A stretch of 64,000 nucleotides of DNA from DATARR01 sp036376245 (GTDB taxonomy: Bacteria > Acidobacteriota > Thermoanaerobaculia > Multivoradales > UBA5704): contig DASVAS010000035.1 in assembly GCA_036376245.1 (NCBI GenBank), forward strand, positions 186,001-250,000, read 5' to 3'. Below, piece after piece: positions 8,305 through 16,402 of this stretch. Numbering within the stretch: position 1 is the first letter of the stretch; every line of letters begins with the position of its first letter. Both the position numbers and the translations under genes were made by a program. Below the pieces are notes generated by a model. It had not been told where the DNA came from and did not search any database. It worked only from the letters and a program-made list of their open reading frames with translations.

Positions 8305-10359
8305 ATGAACCCTGCCCCCGAAGACCGCGAAAAATGGGCCCTGCTGGTCGGCATCAACGAGTACCCCAACTTCGATCCGGCCAAGAGCCTCAAAGGCTGC
8401 GTCAACGACGCCGAGACAATGAAGCAAGTGCTCGTCGAGTCCTTCAAGTTTCCGGAGGACCACATCACCCTCCTGACGAACGGGCAGGCGACCCGGGCCG
8501 GCATTCTCCAGGCCATGCGGGATCTGGCCGCCGAGGCGGGCGAAGGCGACATCGTGGTCTTCCATTACAGCGGTCACGGCTCCCGGATGCCCGACCGCGA
8601 GGGGGACGAGCCCGACGGCTGGGATGAAACCATCGTTCCCTACGACAGCGGCCGTGACCCCCTTCCCAATCTGGATATCTCGGACGACGAGATCTACGTC
8701 TGGCTGCATAGCTTGACCCGGAAGACCTCCAAAGTCACTCTGATTTTCGATAGCTGTCATTCGGGCAGCATGACTCGCGACGTTTTTGCTTCAGGGGTAC
8801 GTGGCCTTGAAGAGGAAAGGCGGCCTCTGGAGCAGTTGCCCCCTTCTCCCATTCCCCTTGAAGCTCGTGGGCTGCTGGATGGCAAGCGCGATCTCGGCGC
8901 CAGCGGCTTGCTGCCGCTCGGAAGCCGGTACGCCTTCTTCGCCGGTTGTCGGCCCAACGAACAGTCTTTCGAGGTCCGGGAGGTCTCGTCCGGCGAGCAT
9001 CATGGCGCCCTGACCTTCCACCTTGTGCGCGAACTGGCGGCCGCCCGCCCGGGAACGACCTGCCGGGATGTCTTCGAGGCGGTGGCCCCGCGGGTGACGT
9101 CCCTGGTCCCGGACCAGCATCCGCAACTCGAGGGGGCTCGCGACCTGGCAATCTTCGGCGTGCGCTGGATCGAGCCCATGTCGTTCGTACCCATCCTGTG
9201 TCGAAAAGGGGATAAGGTCAAGCTCGGTGCGGGAACGGCTTGCGGTCTGACTCCAGGCTCCCGATGGACGGTTTACGAGGCTGGAACCAAAGCCGCCGCC
9301 GACGAAATGGCTCTCGGAGACATCGAGTTGATCTCGATCGGAGCACTCTCGAGCGAGGGCAGGATTCTTCATGAGAGGAAGCCGGAAACGATCCTGGCGG
9401 GAACGCGGGTAACGGAAGCGAGCCACTACCATCCCTCCGCCTGCATACCTGTGCTGCTGGACCCCCTGCTGCCACGAGGGGACAGCGACGTCCTGGCGTT
9501 GGAGAACGGCATTCGCAACTCAAGGCATCTGCGGCTCGCGCGAACCGAGGACGACTCCGAGGTCCGGGTCTATCTGGTTCCCCCCCGGAAGCAGGTATCT
9601 GCGGAGAGCCCGGTTCCCACCTTAGGCCCGCTTTGGGAGGAGACCTGGGCCGTCGTGGGGAGGAACGGCAGGCTCCTGATGCCCAGGCACAGGAGAGGGG
9701 AGACAGATGTTGTCTCCATCCTGGTAAACAACCTGGAAAAGCGCGCCCGCTACCAGTGGATCATGGGCTTGAGCAACCCGGGCACCGCCTTGAAAGATAA
9801 GGTAGAGGTCAAGCTGCTCCGCCGGAGCGGGCCGGACGGCGCTTGGGAAGAGCTGGAAAAGGGGAGCAGTCCGCTCCTCTGCGAAGGGGATTTCCTCGCC
9901 CTGGAAGTCGTCCATGGTCATCGGGAGCCTCTCCACATCTATGTTCTGGATTTTGGATTGAGCGGACGCATCGAACTGGTCTATCCGGCCGCCGGCGTCT
10001 ACGATCCTCTGTGCGCGCACAAGCCGCACCGGATCTGGACCCGCGAAGGCGAGGAGGTCGAACTTTACGTGCCCGAGGATTATCCGTTCGACTCCACGGG
10101 GATCGCAGACGAGAAGGAAGAAGGGACCGAGACCTTGAAGATCGTCGCCACGACTCATCCGGCGGACTTCTTTCCCTTGTTCCAGTCCGCTTATCGAGGC
10201 GCGGAAGGGAGCCCGCGAGAAGGTATGACCGGCTCGCTGAACGACCTGATTGCCGCCAATTTCGACGGTATAGGGTATCGGGAGGTCCGCCGCACCCGCA
10301 GCGAGGAGCCCGAGGACTGGACGACGACGGAGCTCTCTTTCCGTCTCCGGCGCCGCTGA
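8305..10359 (+). CDS. C14 caspase-family protease with DUF4384-like tail
   Basis: About 684 residues, ATG 8305 with AGGAGAG upstream. The first 290 residues are a metacaspase-type peptidase domain. The catalytic His is His91 (HYSGHGS) and the nucleophile Cys151 (FDSCHSG), with the usual LLVGINEYP opening strand. The middle is beta-rich; the C-terminal part (about 520-680) resembles DUF4384 (HIYVLDFGLSG), often found behind bacterial caspase domains. There is no signal peptide, so it is probably cytoplasmic, unlike its operon partner CHAT protein. Family knowledge: bacterial metacaspase-like enzymes cut after basic residues or in regulated death and conflict settings. The target here is unknown. 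Confidence 0.92.
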   Translation: MNPAPEDREKWALLVGINEYPNFDPAKSLKGCVNDAETMKQVLVESFKFPEDHITLLTNGQATRAGILQAMRDLAAEAGEGDIVVFHYSGHGSRMPDREGDEPDGWDETIVPYDSGRDPLPNLDISDDEIYVWLHSLTRKTSKVTLIFDSCHSGSMTRDVFASGVRGLEEERRPLEQLPPSPIPLEARGLLDGKRDLGASGLLPLGSRYAFFAGCRPNEQSFEVREVSSGEHHGALTFHLVRELAAARPGTTCRDVFEAVAPRVTSLVPDQHPQLEGARDLAIFGVRWIEPMSFVPILCRKGDKVKLGAGTACGLTPGSRWTVYEAGTKAAADEMALGDIELISIGALSSEGRILHERKPETILAGTRVTEASHYHPSACIPVLLDPLLPRGDSDVLALENGIRNSRHLRLARTEDDSEVRVYLVPPRKQVSAESPVPTLGPLWEETWAVVGRNGRLLMPRHRRGETDVVSILVNNLEKRARYQWIMGLSNPGTALKDKVEVKLLRRSGPDGAWEELEKGSSPLLCEGDFLALEVVHGHREPLHIYVLDFGLSGRIELVYPAAGVYDPLCAHKPHRIWTREGEEVELYVPEDYPFDSTGIADEKEEGTETLKIVATTHPADFFPLFQSAYRGAEGSPREGMTGSLNDLIAANFDGIGYREVRRTRSEEPEDWTTTELSFRLRRR

Positions 10360-10426
10360 GAGGGTGATCCCCAACTCTCCTTTCCCCTTTCACCCCCTGT
10401 CGTCATATGCTCCCCCCATGCCGCCT

Positions 10427-10446
10427 CCGGGGCCTTCCGGCCCCGG
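10427..10446. other. strong GC hairpin between caspase gene and aceE
   Basis: CCGGGGCC and GGCCCCGG form a perfect 8-bp stem around a TTCC loop, 50 nt before the aceE start. No T-run follows, so it is not a standard intrinsic terminator. It could be an aceE leader structure or a transcription pause site. The rest of the 137-nt gap shows nothing else clear. Confidence 0.4.
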
Positions 10447-10496
10447 GGGAGGGGGAGCAGGGGCATGGCCCCACGGAATGGAGGAGGCAGCGGGAC

Positions 10497-13202
10497 ATGA
10501 GCAAGTCATACCAGGCTCCACTCAACTGGTACACCGGGGGAGGCGCGGATACCGACGTCCAGGAGACGGAGGAGTGGCTGACGGCCTTTGAACAGGTCGT
10601 CCAATACGAGGGGGTGGAGCGCGCGTGCTTCCTTCTCCAGAAGCTGCTGGAGAAGGGGTATGAGAAGCACGTCCGCCTCCCCTTCACCGGCAATACCCCC
10701 TACATCAACACCATCCCCAAGAGCGAGGAGCCTCCCTACGGAGGCGACCGCGCCCTGGAACGCCGCATCAAGAGCATCGTGCGCTGGAACGCCATGGCCA
10801 TGGTGGTCCGCGCCAACAAGCAGTACGCGGGCGTGGGCGGGCACATCTCCACCTTCGCCTCGGCGGCCACCCTCTACCAGGTGGGCTTCCATCACTTCTT
10901 CCGCGGCCGGGGGGAGAGCGGGTTCGACGGCGACATGCTTTACATCCAGGGCCACGCCTCACCCGGCATCTACGCCCACGCGTTCCTCGAAGGACGCCTC
11001 AGCCGGGAGCAGTTGGAGGCCTTCCGCCGCGAGGTGGAGGTCAAGGGCGGCCTGTCGTCCTACCCCCACCCGTGGCTGATGCCCGATTTCTGGGAGTTCC
11101 CCACGGTTTCCATGGGCCTGGGGCCGATCACCGCCATCTACCAGGCCAAGTTCAACCGCTACCTGCGGAACCGCGGCCTCCGCGATCCCCAGAACCGGAA
11201 GATCTGGGCCTTCCTCGGCGACGGCGAGACGGACGAGCCCGAAACCCTCGGCGCCATCACCCTGGCCGCCCGCGAGCGCCTCGACAACCTCATCTTCGTC
11301 ATCAACTGCAACCTGCAGCGGCTCGACGGCCCGGTGCGCGGCAACGGCAAGATCATCCAGGAGCTCGAGACCGCCTTCCGCGGCGCCGGCTGGAACGTCA
11401 TCAAGGTGATCTGGGGCGGCGACTGGGACCCCATCATCGAGGCGGACAACACCGGGCTGCTGATCAAGCGCATGAACGAGGTGCTCGACGGCGAATACCA
11501 GAAATATGTTGTCGAGCCCGGCTCCTACTTCCGCCAGAATTTCTTCGGCAAGCATCCGCAGCTCCTGGAGCTGGTGAAGAACTATTCGGACGAACAGCTC
11601 CGCACCCTGCGCCGGGGCGGTCACGATCCGGCCAAGGTCTACGCCGCCTACAAGGCCGCCGTGGAGCACGAGGGCTCGCCGACGGTGATCCTGGCCAAGA
11701 CGGTCAAGGGCTACGGCATGGGCGAGGCGGGCGAGGGCAAGAACGTCACGCACCAGCAGAAGAAGCTCACGGACGACGAGCTGCGTTTCTTCCGCGACCG
11801 GTTCGACATCCCGGTCTCGGACAAGGACCTGCACGACGCGCCGTTCTACCTGCCGCCGGAGAACAGCCCGGAGATCCAGTACCTGCGGGAGCGCCGCGCC
11901 GCCCTGGGCGGGCCGGCGCCGGCGCGGCGGGCGCGCAAGGAGCCGCTGCCCGTGCCCGAGGGCAACGATGTCTGGGGCCGGTTCTTCGAGGGGGTGGACC
12001 GCGACGTCTCGACGACCATGGTGTTCGTCCAGATGCTGACCCAACTCCTCAAGGACAAGGAGATCGGCAAGAAGATCGTGCCCATCGTGCCGGACGAGGC
12101 GCGCACCTTCGGCATGGAGTCGCTGTTCCGCCAGTTCGGCATCTACTCCCACGTGGGGCAGCTCTACGAGCCGGTGGACAAGTCCATGCTGCTCTATTAC
12201 CGGGAGGCCACGGACGGGCAGATCCTGGAGGAAGGGATCACGGAGGCCGGCTCCATGGCGTCGTTCATCGCCGCCGGCACCTCCTACGCGACGCACGGGA
12301 TCGACATGATCCCCTTCTTCATCTTCTACTCGATGTTCGGCTTCCAGCGGGTGGGAGACCTGATCTGGGCGGCGGCGGACCAGCGGACCCGCGGCTTCCT
12401 CCTGGGCGCCACCTCGGGACGCACGACGCTGAACGGCGAAGGCCTCCAGCACGAGGACGGCCACAGCCATCTCCTGGCGACCGTGGTCCCCAACCTGGTC
12501 ACCTACGATCCGGCGTACGCCTACGAGATCGCGGTGATCATCCGCGACGGCATGAAGAGGATGTACACCAACCGGGAGGACATCTTCTACTACATCACCC
12601 TGTACAACGAGAACTACCCGATGCCGCCCATGCCGGCCGGGGCGGAGGAGGGGATCCTCAAGGGTCTGTACAAGCTGAAGGACGTTCCCGAGGGCACCGA
12701 CGACCGGCCGCGGATCCACCTGCTGGGGAGCGGCTCGGTGATGCACGAGACCCTGCGGGCGCAGCAGATCCTGGCCGAGCGCTACGGCGTGGCGGCGGAC
12801 GTCTACAGCGCCACCAGCTACAAGGAGCTGCGCCGGGACGCCCTGGAGGTCGAGCGCTGGAACCTGCTCCATCCGGACCAGGAGCCGCGCAAGCCGTACG
12901 TGGTGGGTCTCTTCGAGGGAGACGACCAGCCCATCGTGGCGATGTCGGACTACATGAAGCTGGTGCCGGAGCAGATCGCCCGCTGGCTGCCGGGCCGGTT
13001 CTACGTCCTCGGCACGGACGGCTTCGGCCGCAGCGACACCCGCGAGACCCTGCGCCGGTTCTTCGAGATCGACGCCGAGTCCATCGTCCTCGCCGCCCTG
13101 CGCGAGCTCGCCCTCCGGGGGAAGATCGACCGCGCCGCGGTCGGGCGGGCGGTGGGGGAGCTGGGGATCGATCCGGAGAAGCCGAATCCGCTGCTGACGT
13201 AA
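10497..13202 (+). CDS. aceE: pyruvate dehydrogenase E1 component (homodimeric type)
   Basis: About 901 residues, the usual length for the single-chain alpha2 E1 of the pyruvate dehydrogenase complex, which decarboxylates pyruvate with thiamine diphosphate and passes the acetyl group to E2. The start at ATG 10497 has GGAGGAGG upstream. Visible motifs include GGHISTFASAATLYQVGFHH, the TPP-binding GDGETDEPE with a downstream NCNLQRLDGPV, and the C-terminal transketolase-like domain ending in a FYVLGTDGFGRSDTR motif. No E2 or E3 gene lies in the window, so the complex is encoded in pieces. It is followed by a dispersed inverted repeat rather than a classical terminator. Confidence 0.96.
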   Translation: MSKSYQAPLNWYTGGGADTDVQETEEWLTAFEQVVQYEGVERACFLLQKLLEKGYEKHVRLPFTGNTPYINTIPKSEEPPYGGDRALERRIKSIVRWNAMAMVVRANKQYAGVGGHISTFASAATLYQVGFHHFFRGRGESGFDGDMLYIQGHASPGIYAHAFLEGRLSREQLEAFRREVEVKGGLSSYPHPWLMPDFWEFPTVSMGLGPITAIYQAKFNRYLRNRGLRDPQNRKIWAFLGDGETDEPETLGAITLAARERLDNLIFVINCNLQRLDGPVRGNGKIIQELETAFRGAGWNVIKVIWGGDWDPIIEADNTGLLIKRMNEVLDGEYQKYVVEPGSYFRQNFFGKHPQLLELVKNYSDEQLRTLRRGGHDPAKVYAAYKAAVEHEGSPTVILAKTVKGYGMGEAGEGKNVTHQQKKLTDDELRFFRDRFDIPVSDKDLHDAPFYLPPENSPEIQYLRERRAALGGPAPARRARKEPLPVPEGNDVWGRFFEGVDRDVSTTMVFVQMLTQLLKDKEIGKKIVPIVPDEARTFGMESLFRQFGIYSHVGQLYEPVDKSMLLYYREATDGQILEEGITEAGSMASFIAAGTSYATHGIDMIPFFIFYSMFGFQRVGDLIWAAADQRTRGFLLGATSGRTTLNGEGLQHEDGHSHLLATVVPNLVTYDPAYAYEIAVIIRDGMKRMYTNREDIFYYITLYNENYPMPPMPAGAEEGILKGLYKLKDVPEGTDDRPRIHLLGSGSVMHETLRAQQILAERYGVAADVYSATSYKELRRDALEVERWNLLHPDQEPRKPYVVGLFEGDDQPIVAMSDYMKLVPEQIARWLPGRFYVLGTDGFGRSDTRETLRRFFEIDAESIVLAALRELALRGKIDRAAVGRAVGELGIDPEKPNPLLT

Positions 13203-13229
13203 AGCGCCTTCGGGGCGCCGTGCCCGTGC

Positions 13230-13335
13230 GACCTCATCCCCTGTCCCCCTTCTCCTGAAGGAGAAGGGGGACGATCCTGAGAAGGTATGCCAGAAACAAG
13301 CCCCTCTCCTTTAGGAGAGGGGTTGGGGTGAGGTC
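13230..13335. repeat. dispersed inverted-repeat element, copy 1 (divergent)
   Basis: The ends GACCTCATCCC and GGGGTGAGGTC are inverted. Two internal hairpins are present (CCCCTTCTCCTGAAGGAGAAGGGG and a CCCCTCTCC/GGAGAGGGG pair). It belongs to the same family as the copies at 14058, 18195, 20415, 38287, 48043 and 58582. It fills the gap between aceE and the YceI gene. Confidence 0.7.
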
Positions 13336-13415
13336 GCAGGCCGAGCCGGCTCCCAGGCTTCCATAGCCTTGTAGTAAAGTATCGCCGCCCAATTTCGCTC
13401 TAAGGAGACAGATCC

Positions 13416-14018
13416 GTGAAGACAAAGACGATCCTCAAGGCGCTTGCGCTCTCGCTCCTCCTGCCGGGGGCCGTTCTGGCCCAGCCGGCGACCTACAAGG
13501 TGGACGCCGACCACAGCGGCGTCAACTTCACCATCCGGCACTTCGTGTCCAACGTGCCCGGCCGCTTCCGGGACTTCGACGGCGTAATCAAGTACGACCC
13601 CAAGAACCCGGCGGCGAGCAGCGTGGAGTTCACGGTCCAGGCGGCCTCCATCGACACGGACAACAACAACCGCGACGAGCACCTGCGCTCGCCCGACTTC
13701 TTCGACGTCCAGAAGTTCCCCACCCTGACCTTCACCAGCACCAAGGTGGTCCCGAAGGGGAGCAACATGCTGGACGTCACGGGCAACATGACCATGCACG
13801 GGGTGACGAAGCAGATCACGATCCCGGTGGAGGTCATGGGCTTCGTGAAGACGCCCCGCGGCGAGAAGGGTGGATTCGAGACCAACTTCAAGATCGACCG
13901 CAAGGAGTACGGCATCACCTGGAACAACGTGATGGACTCCGGCCCGGTCCTCGGCGACGAGGTGAAGATCACCATCGCCATCGAGGCGAACCGGCAGGCG
14001 GAAGCGCCGGCGAAGTAG
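13416..14018 (+). CDS. YceI-family periplasmic lipid-binding protein
   Basis: About 200 residues, GTG start with AAGGAG 8 nt upstream. A signal peptide (residues 1-22, ending ...GAVLAQP) precedes a YceI lipocalin-like barrel: YKVDADHSGVNFTIRH at the start, FPTLTFTSTKV in the middle and VTGNMTMHGVTK followed by the KEYGITWN block near the end. YceI proteins bind polyisoprenoids or other hydrophobic ligands in the periplasm and are linked to stress and acid tolerance. It stands alone between two repeat elements, so it is probably transcribed on its own. Confidence 0.93.
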   Translation: MKTKTILKALALSLLLPGAVLAQPATYKVDADHSGVNFTIRHFVSNVPGRFRDFDGVIKYDPKNPAASSVEFTVQAASIDTDNNNRDEHLRSPDFFDVQKFPTLTFTSTKVVPKGSNMLDVTGNMTMHGVTKQITIPVEVMGFVKTPRGEKGGFETNFKIDRKEYGITWNNVMDSGPVLGDEVKITIAIEANRQAEAPAK

Positions 14019-14057
14019 GTTTTCAGACTGCCTTGCCCTCTGGGGCGTTCTGCCCTG

Positions 14058-14103
14058 CGAGACCTCACCCCCTGGCCCCCTCTCCTGCAAGCAGGAGAGG
14101 GGG
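14058..14103. repeat. dispersed inverted-repeat element, single-arm copy 2
   Basis: Carries one end (CGAGACCTCACCC) plus a CCCCTCTCCTGC/GCAGGAGAGGGG hairpin but lacks the second arm. It lies 86 nt upstream of the CHAT-FGE gene. Confidence 0.65.
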
Positions 14104-14189
14104 AACGTGACTCACTCCTACTGCCGCGACCCCGCCAGCGCACCTCCAGCAGCTAAACAAGCCGGCCTCGGAAGGGTCTCAGGAGAGAC

Positions 14190-16112
14190 ATGACGAGGCC
14201 CGAAATCTGGAAGAGCCGGTTGCGCCCGAAGAGGGAGGTCGAGAATTTTGATCTCCGGATCTGGAAGGGGCCGGAAGATCGATATGTAGCGAACGTCCAT
14301 GATCGAGGCGGAAGTGTCGCCGAAGTCAGGTTTTCCAGCCCCTTTACCGAAGCGGAGATCCGCGAGTCGTTGGCCGCGGCGATCGGCCAGATTCGGGATA
14401 TGAAGCCCGCGCCGCCCGAAGTCCGGAATCTGGCGAAGGAATTCGGGCTCCGTCTCTTCGAAAAGGTGTTTACCGGCGAGATCCAATGGGCGTGGATGAA
14501 GCGTCTCGATGGGGCTCAGAAGGAGGGAGAAGAGCTGCGGCTCCGTTTGATGCTGAAAGAGCCGGAGATCTGGAACTGGCCGTGGGAATTCCTGCACGAC
14601 GACAATCCAAGCCGGGGATTTCTGGCGGTGCTGCCGGGGATGCAGGTTGTTCGCTACATCGAGACCAGCCTTCCTGTTCGGCCGCTCCGTGTCCGCCCGC
14701 CGCTACGGATTCTCGCGGTCGCATCCTCTCCTTCGGGAATCGCTGCCGTTTCGGTCAAAGAGGAGCTGGAGGAACTGGCGAAAGCTCTGGAGCCACTGCG
14801 TCAGGCGGGCTGGGTTGAGATCGAGCGCTTGGAAGAAGTCACCCGGGAGACGCTGCTCCGAAAGCTCCGGGAAGAGACCTTCCACGTCCTTCACTTTGTC
14901 GGCCACAGCACCTTCAGCACAGATCTAGGCGGCGAGGTCATCCTCGAGAATGAGAGCGGCTCTCCCGATCCAATCAGTAGCCAGGACCTCAGCCTGCTCC
15001 TGAAAGTGCAACCCCGGCTCCGACTCATCGTGCTCAATGCCTGTGAAGGAGCACGGGGCGACCACTCCGACGACTTTGCGGGCGTGGCGCAAAACCTAGT
15101 CAGGAACGGATTTTCCGCCGTGATCGCCATGAGATCCGTGGTGTCGGACGGTGCGGCCGTCACGTTCGCCCGCCATTTCTATGAAGCGTTGTCTCGCCGG
15201 GAACCCTTGGACCGTGCCATCTCCGAGGCCCGGCAGGCGATGTATTTCAAAGGCTCGACCATGGAGTGGGGAAGCCCAGTCCTGACGATGCGCTGCCCGG
15301 ACGGGGTCCTGTTCGACCTGACTCTGGTGGAGATAGGCATCGCCAGGTTACGCCGATTTTTTTCGAAGTGGAGACGGACTCTCCTGGTGCTGTTGGTGCT
15401 TGCCCTGAGCTTCGGTGCCTTCCGGTCCACCCGGCGCTGGATCGATCCCAATTTCCTATGGACACCGTTCAACCCTCCGGAATGTCCCTCGCTTCCCGGA
15501 TTACGAATCGCGTTTGTCTTGGTGGAGCCCGGCCGGTTTACTGTCGGGAATGTCGAAGGAGATACGAGGCGCAGAAGAGAGGCGAAGATCGAGCATCCCT
15601 ACTGCATAGCTCGTTTCGAGACCACGCAGAGGCTCTGGAGGAAAGTCATGAAGGAGAAGCGGAGCCGGCGGAAGGGCGCGGGTTTGCCCGTCGCCTCGGT
15701 TTCGGTTGAAGACGCTCAGGCTTTCTTCTTCGTTTTGAATCGTCGGGATTCCAAGGCTCGGTTCAGGCTCCCGAGCAACGACGAATGGGAGTACGCCGTG
15801 CGGGCCGGTGGAAGAGCGTACTCCGAAGCGCCTCCAGACAGCGCCAATTGCGAGGATAAGGAGAACAACGACGGATTTGAGGGCACGGCTCCCGTCGGCT
15901 TGTTCCAGCGGAACGCTTGGGGTCTCTATGACATGTTTGGCAATGTCGCTGAATGGGTGAGCGATGAGTCAACCTACAGCTATCTCCGGCGTGGCGGCAG
16001 CTACAACAACGCTCTCGAGAACTGCGACTCCACCTTCGAATCCAAAGCGAAGGTAGACCGGGCGCCCGACACCGGCTTCCGTATTGTCAGAGACCCTATC
16101 GGCATGAACTAA
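14190..16112 (+). CDS. CHAT protease - transmembrane - FGE-sulfatase-fold fusion
   Basis: About 640 residues, ATG 14190 with AGGAGA 4-5 nt upstream. Residues about 160-365 are a CHAT domain with His239 (VGHSTF) and Cys285 (LNACEG). A transmembrane helix follows near 390-410 (TLLVLLVLALSFGAF). Residues about 435-635 form a formylglycine-generating-enzyme-type domain (LPSNDEWEYAVRAGG, DMFGNVAEWVSDES, RRGGSY, DTGFRIVRD). The N-terminal 150 residues are unassigned. The layout suggests an intracellular protease tied to an extracytoplasmic FGE/lectin-fold sensor, or the reverse topology. In fusions of this kind the FGE fold usually binds ligands rather than modifying sulfatases. No operon partner is seen. 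Confidence 0.88.
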   Translation: MTRPEIWKSRLRPKREVENFDLRIWKGPEDRYVANVHDRGGSVAEVRFSSPFTEAEIRESLAAAIGQIRDMKPAPPEVRNLAKEFGLRLFEKVFTGEIQWAWMKRLDGAQKEGEELRLRLMLKEPEIWNWPWEFLHDDNPSRGFLAVLPGMQVVRYIETSLPVRPLRVRPPLRILAVASSPSGIAAVSVKEELEELAKALEPLRQAGWVEIERLEEVTRETLLRKLREETFHVLHFVGHSTFSTDLGGEVILENESGSPDPISSQDLSLLLKVQPRLRLIVLNACEGARGDHSDDFAGVAQNLVRNGFSAVIAMRSVVSDGAAVTFARHFYEALSRREPLDRAISEARQAMYFKGSTMEWGSPVLTMRCPDGVLFDLTLVEIGIARLRRFFSKWRRTLLVLLVLALSFGAFRSTRRWIDPNFLWTPFNPPECPSLPGLRIAFVLVEPGRFTVGNVEGDTRRRREAKIEHPYCIARFETTQRLWRKVMKEKRSRRKGAGLPVASVSVEDAQAFFFVLNRRDSKARFRLPSNDEWEYAVRAGGRAYSEAPPDSANCEDKENNDGFEGTAPVGLFQRNAWGLYDMFGNVAEWVSDESTYSYLRRGGSYNNALENCDSTFESKAKVDRAPDTGFRIVRDPIGMN

Positions 16113-16358
16113 CCATCCTTCTTATCGCGGTGTCTTCCTCCTCCAGGCCGCCAAACGGCGGCGCAGCAGCTATCGACCATAGGAGGATCGCAGATGCCCT
16201 CGACCGGAGAGACCTGTCAGCAGTCAGGCGTTTATAGGTGCACTTCCTGCAATCAGCAGGAGATTCCCCTCTCAAAGGGGGAGAGGTTTCCGCCCTGCGC
16301 GACGGAGAGAAAAGGGGTGACCTGGACGCTGGTCAGGAAGGCGTGACCAGAAGAACGA

Positions 16359-16391
16359 GACGCGCGCCACGTCAGGCGCGCGTCGTTTTTT
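16359..16391 (+). terminator. intrinsic terminator
   Basis: GACGCGCGCC (16359-16368) pairs with GGCGCGCGTC (16375-16384) around ACGTCA, followed by GTTTTTT. It lies 247 nt after the CHAT-FGE stop and just before the end of the convergent M28 peptidase gene. The tract 16113-16358 has no other recognisable feature. Confidence 0.75.
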
Positions 16392-16402
16392 CGAGAGAGA
16401 CG

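Noticed and set aside
10959..12872. Long minus-strand frame opposite aceE
   Set aside because: Low-complexity Val/Leu/Asp/His composition typical of an antisense shadow of a GC-rich gene.
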